A stretch of 64,000 nt of DNA from Sciurus carolinensis (taxonomy: Eukaryota; Chordata; Mammalia; Rodentia; Sciuridae): assembly GCF_902686445.1 (NCBI RefSeq), contig NC_062225.1, positions 89,516,581 to 89,580,580 of the forward strand. The letters are read 5' to 3'. A model generated the notes under the pieces. The model did not search any database and had not been told where the DNA came from. It worked only from the letters and a program-made list of their open reading frames with translations. Shown here piece after piece: positions 31,746 to 42,400 of the stretch. Within the stretch, counting starts at the first letter, position 1. Each line of letters starts with the position of its first letter. The translations under genes and the position numbers were made by a program.

Positions 31746-32771
31746 TTCCCTTCTGAGGAATGACCTGTATATTCCTCTCAGTGTGGTGTCTGGAGTCCAG
31801 CTGGGCTGCAGAGAGAGCAGTCCTGGGCTTGTTGACATGCAGGGTGGGGCTCTCTCAGGGACTCTGGTCACCGCGCTCTGAGGACAGGGCTCGCTCTCTG
31901 GGACTGGGCCTTCCCTTCATGCCTAAATTCTTGTTTTCTCACATTCCTGCATTTCCTTTTGGCGACCATGGTGGTTTTCACACTTGCTCAGGCTTCAGAA
32001 TCCCCTGTGGCACCTGTGCAGACCCGGCTTGCTGGGTTCCTGATTCTGACCCAGCAGGAACTGGGCATTTCTAACTGTGCCCAAGTGCTGCTTCTGCAGC
32101 TGCTCAGGGTTCCCCTGAGGACCCCTTCAGTCCTGGGACCAGCGTGGCAGGAGAAGCACCCGGGGACTCTGCACCCAAGGTCCTGATCCAACCTGAGATG
32201 GCAGCAGGTGTAGATGCCAGCAGGTAAGCAGTGAGTTACTGCCAGGTGAAACTTCAGATCCAGCCGCACCTCTGCTAGCAGTGCAGGCGCTGAGGCACAG
32301 AACAGGCCTCCCCTGGGAAAGTCTGTCTTCAGGAGCTCTGGAACCAAAACCTTCACCCAACTCAAGCCTCTGAGCCCATGTCAGGCCCTGCTCTGCACAA
32401 GACTCTGTGCCTCCCTAGTGGAGGCTGCAGCTGCTCTAGCCTTGGGGTTTGGCTCACAGGGCCATTCCACAGGCCAGAGATGACGAGATCCAGTGCAGGG
32501 ACAATGAGGTGCTTGTGTATGTGGTTCCTTCCTCCATCTGGAAAGTCCAGTGCCCCCCTCCCTCAGGCTGCCCAGTGCCCTGCCCTAAGTTGGGAAGCTG
32601 GTAGTCCCTCAACTGCAGCCAAACCTGCAGGTGGCCCTCTGTGCCCAGGCTCTGCATCCGACTCAACCAACTGCAAAGCAAAGACATTCAGAGAAAAAAA
32701 AAATGTATCTGCACTAAACGTGTAAGACTTTATTTTGTCATCATCATTTCTGATCTGTTTCCATAGCATAC
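31746..32771. other. Unassigned sequence
   Basis: No recognised repeat. Overlapping open frames on both strands between 31.76 and 32.73 kb carry no domain. Confidence 0.4.
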
Positions 32772-32936
32772 ACGGTACTAGGTGTTATCAGTCATCTGAA
32801 GGGGATGGAAAGTGTACAGAAGAGTGTGCCCAGGTTCTAGGCAAATGCTGTGCCATTGTATACAAGGGACTGGAGCGTTTGCAGATTTTGCTATCCTCGG
32901 GGGTTCTTGAACCAGATACTGTGGGACAACTATATA
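32772..32936 (+). mobile_element. Tigger-like (pogo-type) DNA transposon remnant
   Basis: The blocks CTAGGTGTTATCAGTCATCT, GTTCTAGGCAAATGCTGTGC, TATACAAGGGACTGGAGCG, CTATCCTCGGGGGTTCTTGA and ACTGTGGGACAACTA follow the order of the 3' end of a Tigger-type MITE, where the usual text includes 'ggacttgagcatccgcggattttggta' and ends 'ggacaactgta'. A TA-rich target lies directly after. Confidence 0.55.
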
Positions 32937-33414
32937 TATAGCCGTGTAGACGCTTATAGCTGGGACTTCCCACTGAGTCTATCACACACACAAATCCTGA
33001 GAAACGTACTGCTGTCACAAAGCTCATGCATTTTACTTTGTTAGAGAGTAAGAGAATCTTGCAGAGATGCACAGGGAGAAAATTATTTATAAAACAATGT
33101 CATGAATAATATATATTCATAGCCATAGAAACCGACAGAAGACAGCATAAGACATAAATAGGAGAGTTATAAAAATTAGGAAGAATTCAATGAGAACAGC
33201 CATCTGGGGGCATTCTAGGGGAATTTATTCTTTGCAATCAAATATATTTGAGGATACTACTGGGTGTGCTGTAATGGATGGAATGTTCTAAGTTCACATA
33301 GGTGACCTTCAGTTATAAGGAAAAGTCTCAAGGAGGCTCACTATTCCCAATATAAGAAAGCAAAGGGCATACCTCATCTATGAGGATTTCTACAGAATTT
33401 AAGAGGAGGATGGC
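32937..33414. other. Unassigned sequence
   Basis: AT-moderate, with nothing recognised. The last 30 bases (from 33,382) resemble 35,884 onward; see findings. Confidence 0.35.
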
Positions 33415-33600
33415 TTGGTTAAAAGCCCAGACTCTGGAGCCAGACTGTGGATTTGAATACTGACTCTTTCACTTACCAAACATGCAGTTTTAGATAACTT
33501 ACTACATGTCTCTGAGTCTCAGTAGCCTCAATTACAAAATGGAAACAAGGGATAGGTCATGCCTCATGGACTATCTAAGATAAAAGATTTTAAGATAGAT
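33415..33600 (+). repeat. MIR SINE
   Basis: Clear MIR order: AAAAGCCCAGACTCTGGAGC, CAGACTGTGGATTTGAATAC, TAGATAACTTACTACATGTC, CTCTGAGTCTCAGTAGCCTC and ATTACAAAATGGAAAC. Confidence 0.75.
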
Positions 33601-33869
33601 AGTGTTTCAAATGGCACATAGGAAAATATATTGTTTGTTAAACATTATATTCATTGTAATAGTTTTGTGTTTTTGTTACTTTTTAAACAAATCAACAAAA
33701 CACAATTTTAGTTGTGTCATGCTTTTAACTTTTAAATTCTATTTCAGAGAAAATTCCTCTATTTGTTACAGAGAGAAAACTCTTCCTGCGTGACAACTGC
33801 TAATTTTCCGATATTGGTGGAAAATCAGTTATTGCAGCTGTCATCCTATCAGAGGGGAGTAGGTACCTT

Positions 33870-34028
33870 GGAACCCACAGGTTTGGGTATAAATCCCAGC
33901 TATGTAAGTTCTAGTTAGATGATCTTGGACACGACATTGAATTGGACAAGACCATTGACTCTGTGAACTTCAGTCTTTTCCTCTGTGAGATAAAAGTGTA
34001 TGATTCATTTCAAGTACCTAATAAAAGT
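33870..34028 (+). repeat. MIR SINE
   Basis: MIR-like order: GTTTGGGTATAAATCCCAGC, GTTAGATGATCTTGGACACG, CAGTCTTTTCCTCTGTGAG and TAAAAGTGTATGATTC. It is more diverged than the copy at 33.4 kb. Confidence 0.55.
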
Positions 34029-34299
34029 TGAAACTCACTAGACTCTCATGAGTGGGGCTCACGTAAATGCACATGCTGGCGAGTCCTTGCTGTTTACAAA
34101 TGGGGGGCCTGGCAGAGGGGCACTGGCTGAAGAAACTAAAGTGTGAATGGGGTGGATGAAGGACCAGCGTCCCCTGGCCCTCATCTGCATTGACATTTGT
34201 GACAGTGCCCAGCCTGTGATGCTGGTCACCTCCCTGGTCTGCTCTGGGAAATCAGTCACAGGTAGAAATATTGTGCTCAGGGGTCCTGAGCTTCCCATC

Positions 34300-34385
34300 A
34301 CTGCACGGACTGACTGTGGGCTTGGGCAGGTCATTTTCTCTTCTGAGGACCTTTTCTCTGTAAAGCAGTGGACTTGAGGCCTCTG
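34300..34385 (+). repeat. MIR fragment (possible)
   Basis: The text GGCTTGGGCAGGTCATTTTC, then CTGAGGACCTTTTCTCTG and TAAAGCAGTGGACTTG resembles the central part of MIR. Tentative. Confidence 0.35.
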
Positions 34386-36214
34386 TCACCTCCAGATCCA
34401 TCAAGCCAACGCTTATATTCTGGAGGATCTGGATGGCTCCTTGGTTCTTCTGCGGTGACTTGTGTTGTTCCTGCTTAGCTTTCCAGTCTTCTGGCCCTGT
34501 TTCTCATTGCCGTGAGCACTGGCCATGGGAGAGGGGCAGCGGGACCCTCGACAGTTTCCTGAGGGCTACATCATGGGGCGAGTTAAAACTTCAGAATACT
34601 CTGGACAACACAGGGAAAGCAGGAAATAGTGAAACCACTCTCACAAATAAATGTCCAAGGAGTATGTGAGGGGCAACCTCGAGGGTGGAACAGAGAGAGC
34701 CTGAGCTTTGGACGTTTAAGCCTTAGGTCACTGGGGTTCACTTCACCTTCATCGTCCCTATGGATGGGGAGGGACGTAGCAGTCCAGCAGGCTGGCCGTG
34801 CCAGGGAAAGGAGCCCCTGGCAGGGATTGGTACAATACAGAGTGGGCAAGTCTATGACTTTCTCTGTGTGTGGTTCCCGTTCCTTGTTACTGTCAACATG
34901 AGTTGTAAGTCAAAGTGAGCTTTGTTGAGCCTCGAGGGTCTCACTGTATCCTGCAGCGGCCGAGCCTACAGGAGGGCTTGCTATCCTCAGCCCTTCCCCT
35001 TCCAGGGAGGACCAGTGGGCATCCGAGGGAGCACTGCATTTGGATTTGGGAGCGGTGGGTCCTTGATTTGTCACTCGATCACTGAGGAATGCTATACAGC
35101 TTTCCTCAGCTTCTGGCTCCTCATCTGTGGGTGGACGAGAAGGCCTGCCTGCAGGGCTGCCATGGGTACAGGTCAACCGGAAGGCTGCTCAGGGCGCATC
35201 TGCTCTGGGGGTGAGGCTAAGGAACACGCTGCTGTGAGGCTCCGGGGTGGTGCAAAGGCCCCTCCTGGGGTGTCCATGGGAGGCTGGTTCTTCCTCTGCT
35301 TTTCAAAGTTTTTATATTTTTCCAATGTTTTCAGTATGACGCTGGGGAGAGAAAGCGCAGGTCCTTAGGGCAGTAATCCCAGGCTTTACAGCGCTTTCCA
35401 CAGTTTGTCTGCTTTCATTTTTTCTTTTTAAAACGGTCTTGAAAAAGCAACGGAAATCATTTAATTTTACCTTGCGAGTTAAATTCGAATATTTTCTGAA
35501 GGGAGAATTTTCCTGGGTAGCACTGCTGGCCGGCGGCTGCGGGTCACTGATTCAGGGAAGTGCTGCGGAGTCTGACGTTTTGTTTTTGTCCTTTAGTGCT
35601 GCTCCTCATCATGACTGCACAACAGGCTTTTGGTTTATTTCTCTACTTTTGAGCAAATGAAAACAATTGGCAGGCGTGGACCTGCGCCTCCCGCCCTTTG
35701 CCAAGTTAGCTTTTTACCTGTTTCTACACAAAAGTTGACACACCGCTGCTGTTGTGTTTTCTGAGGCTGCTACTGGGCAGGTTCTCGTGGATGAAAGTCC
35801 TAACAGGTGACCGTGAGTTCCACGAGGTCTCCACTAGTTCACAATTCTGGATTTAAGCAAAGACATGAACATCCCGTGCTGTTGAGATCTCTACAGAACT
35901 GCAGAGGAATATGGCTTAGGCCAAAAGCCCAGGCTCTGGAGCTAGGCTGCATGCTTTATGGGAAATTAATTTGAGATCATAATACTTTTCACATGGTATG
36001 TTTTTGGGGTTATGTAGCTTTCTGCATGAGCCCAAAGATCGGTGAGATGCTAACTGATCAAGCTCAGATACTACCCTCAGAAAGCCCTCCTCAAAGCACC
36101 CGGCAGTCAGGCATCCTGATGTTTCACAGAAACACCGAATCAATGCCTGAGGTATCCCAGGGTCACTGTAGAGCAAGATGACAAATGTGGAAGTAATAGG
36201 AAGTTCTATCCAGT
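34386..36214. other. Unassigned sequence with a MIR scrap
   Basis: A possible MIR scrap lies at 35,030-35,150 and a MIR-start-like segment at 35,925-35,951 (AAAAGCCCAGGCTCTGGAGC). Nothing else is recognised. The 148-codon open frame at 34,922-35,368 has no domain. Confidence 0.4.
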
Positions 36215-36445
36215 AGCTGGCTGCAGTGGCACATGCCTGGCATCCCAGCAACTTGGGAGGCTGAGGCAGGAGGATTGCAAATTTGAGGTCATGCTCAGAA
36301 ACATAGTGAGACTCTGTCTCGAAATAAAGAGTAAAAAGGACTGGAGCTATAGCTCAGCGGTAGAACTTCCCGGGTTCACTCTACAGTATAACACACACGT
36401 GCAACAAAAGATAAACGAATAAATAAAATTGATTAATTAAATTAA
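36215..36445 (+). mobile_element. Composite B1-ID SINE
   Basis: A plus-strand SINE. The B1-like half reads GCTGCAGTGGCACATGCCTG, CAGCAACTTGGGAGGCTGAG, GCAGGAGGATTGCAAATTTG, then GTGAGACTCTGTCTCGAAAT. A short A-rich linker leads to the ID-like half: GGACTGGAGCTATAGCTCAG, CGGTAGAACTTCCCGGGTTC. An A-rich tail with (AAAT)n follows to about 36,445. I could not find a target-site duplication. The same composite occurs antisense at 25.97 kb. Confidence 0.85.
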
Positions 36446-36944
36446 AGACTGAAAGTAGGAGTGGATGTCAGAGTCTGCAGATTAGGGGGGAAATGAAAGA
36501 GACTGCTAAAGGAAATGCCAGCCAGAGGGCAGGTCTGAGGTGTGGTACAAACCACCAGGAAATAGCTTGGGGATCACAGCGTTTCAGCTGGGTCCTGAAG
36601 AATCCGTCCCTTGAAGTGAGCCTGCTGTTTTGGTACAAGCACATTCTCCACCCCCGATGCTTCCTGACTATTTCCTTAGCTTTAACCTTGACCATATTTG
36701 CTGCCTGACTCTCCCTGGTAGTCATACCAGACTGGCCAGCGTGGGCATCCTTTCCACTAGCAGCCCACCCCTCTTTCTAGTTTTCTTGGGTCCCCAGCAT
36801 CTTACATGACATAGTTGCATCACCATTTCTGCAACTCTGGCCAATTCAATGAGATAAGAGAAAGAAAACAAAGACAAAATTAAAAAGCACTCAACAACAC
36901 CGAGTTTGTATGAATGGTATGGTGATAATCCTGTGAAAATTATT
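36446..36944. other. Unassigned sequence before the LINE-1
   Basis: Nothing recognised. It is the pre-insertion flank of the large LINE-1. Confidence 0.4.
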
Positions 36945-36957
36945 AAAAGAGAAAGCA

Positions 36958-38355
36958 GAGAGATCCAAGATGGCGGACTAGAGGGAGGCTGCGTTCCTTG
37001 TCACTCCATAACTCTGGTTTCAAGCAGAGGATATCTGTTTCTTGGAGAGGCAGTTTTTGCTGCTTATCTATCTCCTGCTGTTTACCCCCATGTGTCTGCT
37101 GTGATGACCTGCAGTCTGCCAGCATATCAATGCATTTTTTGAGTGCAGATTGTCCACTATCAGGCACCTATCATCCGCCATTTGCCTGCCTTTTGTCTGT
37201 CCATCGCCTTACACCTAACTATCACCCACTGCAGGAGGTTCACCTCCCGATTGTCTGACGACAGTCAGCAAACTGATCGCCAACCACCAGTGGAGCACCA
37301 GCTGCCTGCTGTTGCCTGGAAGTTCACTGCGACAGTACCTGTAGGTTTGATTACATGTGGCTGCCGCCATTTTGAGACAGCAGCCAGGTCCCATAGGACC
37401 ACTGGCCAGACTGACTGAGCCCTGTCTCCAGGATCCCTCAGCTCAACCGATCACTCCCTACCTCTGGGGCCCTCACATTGACTGACTGCTCCCTGCCACC
37501 AAGATCCCCAGACCAACTGCACCTACCACCAGGACCCCAGACTGACTGATTGTACCCAGCCTCCAGGATCCCACAACCACACCAAACATACTAGACCTCC
37601 AGGACCCCTGCCTGACCAACCGCACCCCGCCTTCAGGACCTCCAGTTGACCACGTCCACACCCCGAGCTGCAGCTCCCCATTTGCCAACACATTTGGAAG
37701 CCAGAGCGGCTATTTTGGATAATCCTGGAAGCCGTAGCTCCGATCTTTAGGTGGGGCAAATCCCATCCTGAGACACCTGCTGGAGACTTGAAGCTCATTG
37801 TCACGTACCTCTCATGCATCAGGCTACTGAAGCCTGGGAGGTTTGAATACTGTATGACTTTTATAGTGTAGATTTTCTGTTTTCTTCTTATTGAACAATT
37901 TTAAGTTTTTATTTCTTTACCTTTCTTGCTCTCTTTTCCTTTTGTTTACCTGTTCCCTCAGAGTCTCTTTCTCCCTTTTTGCATGCTAACATCCAATTTC
38001 TTTTGATCATACTCACCCTTTCTATTATCTAGAACTTCTGTATATTCTTTTCTTATCCCATTAACAGCTACATCCTACATCCCTCTGCATTCTCTTTGTC
38101 TTCCATTAGAAACTGCAGACCTTATTGCAAATCTGTTTGTTATACTGAAGATAATAATTGAACTCATTTATTATGACAATATTGTTAATGTCCTCATAGG
38201 GGCTATTTGGTCTAGGATTGCATACTGTCTGTATTGGGCACTGCTAATATTGATCTCCCCTTAAAGAAAAGGTTTTGGAAACCTATAGGGCCACTATAAG
38301 CCTATAGGGGGGAATTCGCAATACCCCTGATCTGCACTGCTAGAGGGGAAGATAC
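36958..38355 (+). promoter_or_regulatory. LINE-1 5'UTR / internal promoter
   Basis: About 1.4 kb upstream of ORF1. It begins with CCAAGATGGCGG (36,965-36,976), a YY1-type motif at the position where known LINE-1 5'UTRs carry one. A second, reverse-orientation GCCGCCATTTT lies at 37,363-37,373. Seven degenerate tandem units of about 34 bp follow (37,424-37,655). No TATA box is seen, as expected for an internal LINE-1 promoter. Whether it ever drove transcription here is inferred from the family. Confidence 0.7.
37424..37655 (+). repeat. Degenerate tandem repeat, about 34-bp unit, seven copies
   Basis: The anchor CTCCAGGAYCC or a close variant recurs at 37,427, 37,462, 37,497, 37,528, 37,561, 37,597 and 37,631, giving spacings of 35, 35, 31, 33, 36 and 34. 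Between anchors a GACTGACTG or CAACCGC-like segment recurs. The repeat is inside the LINE-1 5'UTR and is C-rich on the plus strand. Confidence 0.75.
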
Positions 38356-39421
38356 ATGAACAACATGAAAAAACAAGGGAAAAAAATGATCCAAACAAAT
38401 CTAGATTCTATATTAATAGAATCCAATGACAGTATGGCAGAAGAAATGTCAGAAAAGGACTTCAGATTATACATGATTAAGATGATTTGCGAAGGAAAGG
38501 ATGAGATAAGAGAGCAAATGCAGGCAATGAATGCCCATACCGATGAGCAGTTGAAAGAGCAACTGCAGGAAGCAAAAGATCATTTCAACAAAGAGATAGA
38601 GATTCTCAAACAAAACAAAACAAAACAAAACAAAAAAAACCAAAAAACAAACAAAAAAACAAATGGAAATCCTTGAAATGAAGGAAACAATAAACCAAAT
38701 AAAAAACTCAATGGAAAGCATCACCAAAAGACTAGACCACTTGGAAGACAGAACCTCAGACAACGAAGACAAATTATTTAATCTTGAAAATAAAGTTGCC
38801 CAAACAGAGAAGATGGTAAGAAATCATGAAGAGAATGTCCAAGAACTATGGGACATCCTGAAAAGACCAAATTTAAGAATTATTGGGATTGAGGAAGGCA
38901 CAGAGATAGAAACCAAAGGAATGAACAAACTATTCAATGAAATAATATCAGAAAACTTCCCAAGCCTGAAGAATGAAATGGAAAATCAAATACAAGAGGC
39001 TTACAGAACACCAAATACACAAAATTAGAACAGATCCACACCAAAGCACATTATAATGAAAGTGCCTAACATTCAAAATAAAGATAGGATTTTGAAGGCC
39101 ACAAGAGAAAAGCATCAGATTATATATAGGGGGAAACCCATATGGATAGCAGCTGACTTCTCAACCTAGACTCTAAAAGCTAGAAGGGCCTGGAACAACA
39201 TATTTCAAGCTCTGAAAGAACGTGGTTGCCAACCAAGAATCCTATACCCAGCAAAACTAACCTTCAGATTTGAAGATGAAATACAATTCTTCCATGATAA
39301 ACAAAAGTTAAAAGAATTTACAAATAGAAAGCTTACACTACAGAATGTTCTCAGCAAAATATTCCATGAGGAGGAAATAAAAAACAACAATGTAGGTCAG
39401 CAAAGGGAGGGACTACCTTAG
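38356..39421 (+). pseudogene. LINE-1 ORF1 (RNA-binding chaperone), broken
   Basis: ORF1p is the trimeric RNA-binding protein of the LINE-1 particle. The start ATG at 38,356 opens MNNMKKQGKKMIQTNLDS. A coiled-coil region follows, rich in E, K, Q and L (EQMQAMNAHTDEQLKEQLQ). At 38,608-38,662 an (AAAAC)n-like tract shifts the frame, and coding resumes in the next frame (EILEMKETINQIKN). The RNA-recognition domain is recognisable by KRPNLRIIGIEEG and NIQEAY-type text ending IQEAYRTPN. The C-terminal domain follows (DRILKATREKHQIIYRG, ARRAWNNIFQAL). In-frame TAG codons lie at 39,026 and 39,167, with the natural stop at 39,419-39,421. The length of about 355 codons is normal for mammalian ORF1p. 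The gene is inactive. Confidence 0.9.
38608..38662. repeat. (AAAAC)n A-rich tract in ORF1
   Basis: Units of AAAAC followed by longer A-runs with single C interruptions. It sits in the coiled-coil part of ORF1 and coincides with the change of reading frame. Confidence 0.9.
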
Positions 39422-39473
39422 AGAAAAACCACTCAAAGGAGAAACCAGGCCAAGTTTAAAAAAAAAAAGCCAA
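39422..39473 (+). other. LINE-1 inter-ORF spacer
   Basis: A 52-bp A-rich gap between the ORF1 stop and the ORF2 ATG, containing an eleven-A run. The length is typical for LINE-1 of this group. Confidence 0.8.
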
Positions 39474-42400
39474 ATGACTGGGAATACAAATCATATCTCA
39501 ATAATAACCCTGAACGTTAATGGCCTAAACTCATCAATCAAAAGACATAGACTGGCAGAATGGATTAAAAAGAAAGACCCAACAATATGCTGCCTTCAAG
39601 AGACTCATCTCATAGAAAAAGACATCCACAGACTAAAGGTGAAAGGATGGGAAAAAAACCTATCATGCACATGGACTCAGGAAAAAAGCGGCAGTTTCCA
39701 TCCTTATATCACATAAAGTAGACTTCAAGTCAATATTAGTCAGAAGGGATAAAGAAGGACATTTCATACCGTTTAAGGGAACCATAAATCAGGGAGACAT
39801 AACTATTGTAAATATTTATGCCCCAAACAACGGTGCATCCCTGTACATCAAACAAATTATTCTCAATTTCAGGTATCAAATAGACCACAAAACAATAACT
39901 CTGGATGACTTCAATACACCACTATCACCACTAGATAGATCTTCCAAATAAAAACCAAAGAAAGAAACCATAGAACTTAATAACACAATCAATAACCTAG
40001 ACTTAATAGACATATATAGAATATTCCATCCATCAATGAGCAAATTCACTTTCTTTTCAGCAGCACATGGAACCTTCTCAAAAATAGACCATATGTTATG
40101 CCACAAAGCAGTCCTTAGGAAATGCAAAAAAATAGAGATACTGCCTTGTGTTCTATCAGATCACAATGGACTGAGAGTAGAAATCAATGACAAAATAAAA
40201 AACAGAAATTACTCCAACACCTGGAGACTAAATAATATGCTATTGAATGAAACATGGATAACAGAAAACATCTGGGAGGAGATAAAAAAAATTCTTAGAG
40301 GTCAATGAGAAAGATGATACAACATATCAAAATCTCTGGGACACTATGAAAGTGGTACTCAGAGGAAAATTCATTGCATGGAGCGCATTCAAGAAAAGAT
40401 GAAAAGTCAACAACTAAATGACCCAACATTACAGCTCAAAACCCTAGAAAAAGAAGAACAGAATAACAGCAAATGTAGTAGAAGACAGGAAATAATTAAA
40501 CTCAGAGCTGAAATCAATGAAATTGAAACAAAAGAAACAATTCAAAAAATTGACAAAACAAAAAGTTGGTTCTTTGAAAAAGTAAACAAAATAGACAAAC
40601 TCTTAGCCACAAACAAAGAGAAGAAGAGAGAAAACTTAAACTACTAAAATCCATGATGAAAAAGGAAATATCACGACAGACACCATTGAGATACAGAACA
40701 TAATGAGAAGCTACTTTGAAAATCTGTATTCCAACAAAATAGAAACTACCGAAGACATTGACAAATTTCTAGAGACATATGCTCCTCCCAAACTGAACCA
40801 GGAGGACATACTCAATTTAAACAGATCAATATCAAGCAATGAAATAGAAGAAGCCATTAAAAACCTACCATCCAAGAAAAGCCCAGGACCAGACAGATTC
40901 TCAGCTGAGTCCTACAAGACCTTCAAAGAAGAACTCATTCCAATACTTCTCAAAGTATTCCAGGACATAGAAAATGAGGGTATCCTACCAAACTCATTCT
41001 ATGAAGCTAATATCACCCTCATACCCAAACCAGGAAAAGACACATCAATGAAAGAAAATTTTAGACCAATATCCTTAATGAATATAGATGAAAAGATCCT
41101 CAATAAAATACTGGCAAACCGCTTCCAAAAACATATTAAGAAAATTGTGCACCATGATCATTCCAGGGTTCATCCCTGGAATGCAAGGATGGCTTAACAT
41201 CTGTAACTCAATAAATATGATCCATCATGTCAATAGACTTAAGAATCATATAAGAATCATATGGTTATTTTGATTGATGCATAAAAAGCGTTCAACAAAA
41301 TACAACACCAATTCATGCTCAAAACACTAGAAAAAACAGGGATAGTAGGAACATACCTGAACATTGTAAAGGCTATTTATGTTAAATCCATGGCCAACAT
41401 CATTCTTTTTTTTTTATTGTAAACAAATGGGATACATGTTGTTTCTCTGTTTGTACATGGCATAAAGGCATACCATTTGTGTAATCATAAATTTACATAG
41501 GGTAATGTTGTTTGATTCATTCTGTTATTTTTTCCCTTCCCTCCCACCCCTCTCCAACATCATTCTTAATGGAGAAAAACTGAAAGCATTCCCTTTAAAA
41601 ACGGGGCAAGACAGGGATGTCCTCCTCTTTCACCACTTCTATTCAGCATCGTTCTTGAAATACTCGTCAGAGCAATTAGACGGACTAAAGAAATTAAAGG
41701 GATACAAATAGGAAAAGAGGAACTTAAGCTGTCACTATTTGCTGATGACATGATTCTATATTTAAAGGATCCAAAAAACTCCTCCAGAAAACTTCTAGAC
41801 CTCATCAATGAATTCAGCAAAATAGCATGCTATAAAATCAACACACATAAATGTAAAGCGTTTTTATACACAAGTGATGAAACATCTGAAAGGGAAATGA
41901 GGAAAACAACTCCATTTGAAATAGCCTCAAAAAAAATGAAATACATGGGAATCAATCTAACCAAAGAGGTAAAAGATCTCTACAATGAAAACTACAAAAC
42001 ACTGAAGAAAGAAATTGAGGAAGACCTTAGAAGATGGAAAGATCTCCCACGTTCTTGGAAAGGCAGAATTAATATTGTCAAAATGGCCATACTACCAAAA
42101 GTGCTATACAGATTCAATGCAATTCCAATGAAAATCCCAATGATGTACCTTACAGAAATAGAGCAAGCAATCATGAAATTCATCTGGAAGAATAAGAAAC
42201 CCAGAATAGCTGAAGCAATCCTTAGCAGGAAGAGTGAAGCAGGGGGTATTGCAATACCAGAACTTCAACTATACTACAAAGCAATAGTAACAAAAACAGA
42301 ATGGTGTTGGTACCAAAATAGACAGGTAGATCAATGGTACAGAATAGAGGACATGGACGCAAACCCAAATAAAGACAATTTTCTCATACTAGACAAAGGT

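Noticed and set aside
36330..36385. tRNA-like text (CTATAGCTCAGCGGTAGAAC..GGGTTC)
   Set aside because: It is the ID half of the composite SINE; no cloverleaf or 3' acceptor stem is formed, so it is not a tRNA gene.
37424..37655. Repeat array considered as a CRISPR-like array
   Set aside because: The units are degenerate, lack unique spacers, and sit in a mammalian LINE-1 5'UTR; no cas-like gene is present.
37473..37691. Antisense open frame in the LINE-1 5'UTR, considered as an ORF0-like gene
   Set aside because: Primate ORF0 is known, but this frame follows directly from the tandem repeat units (its Val-Gly-Trp periodicity mirrors the 34-bp repeat), so openness is not evidence of coding.
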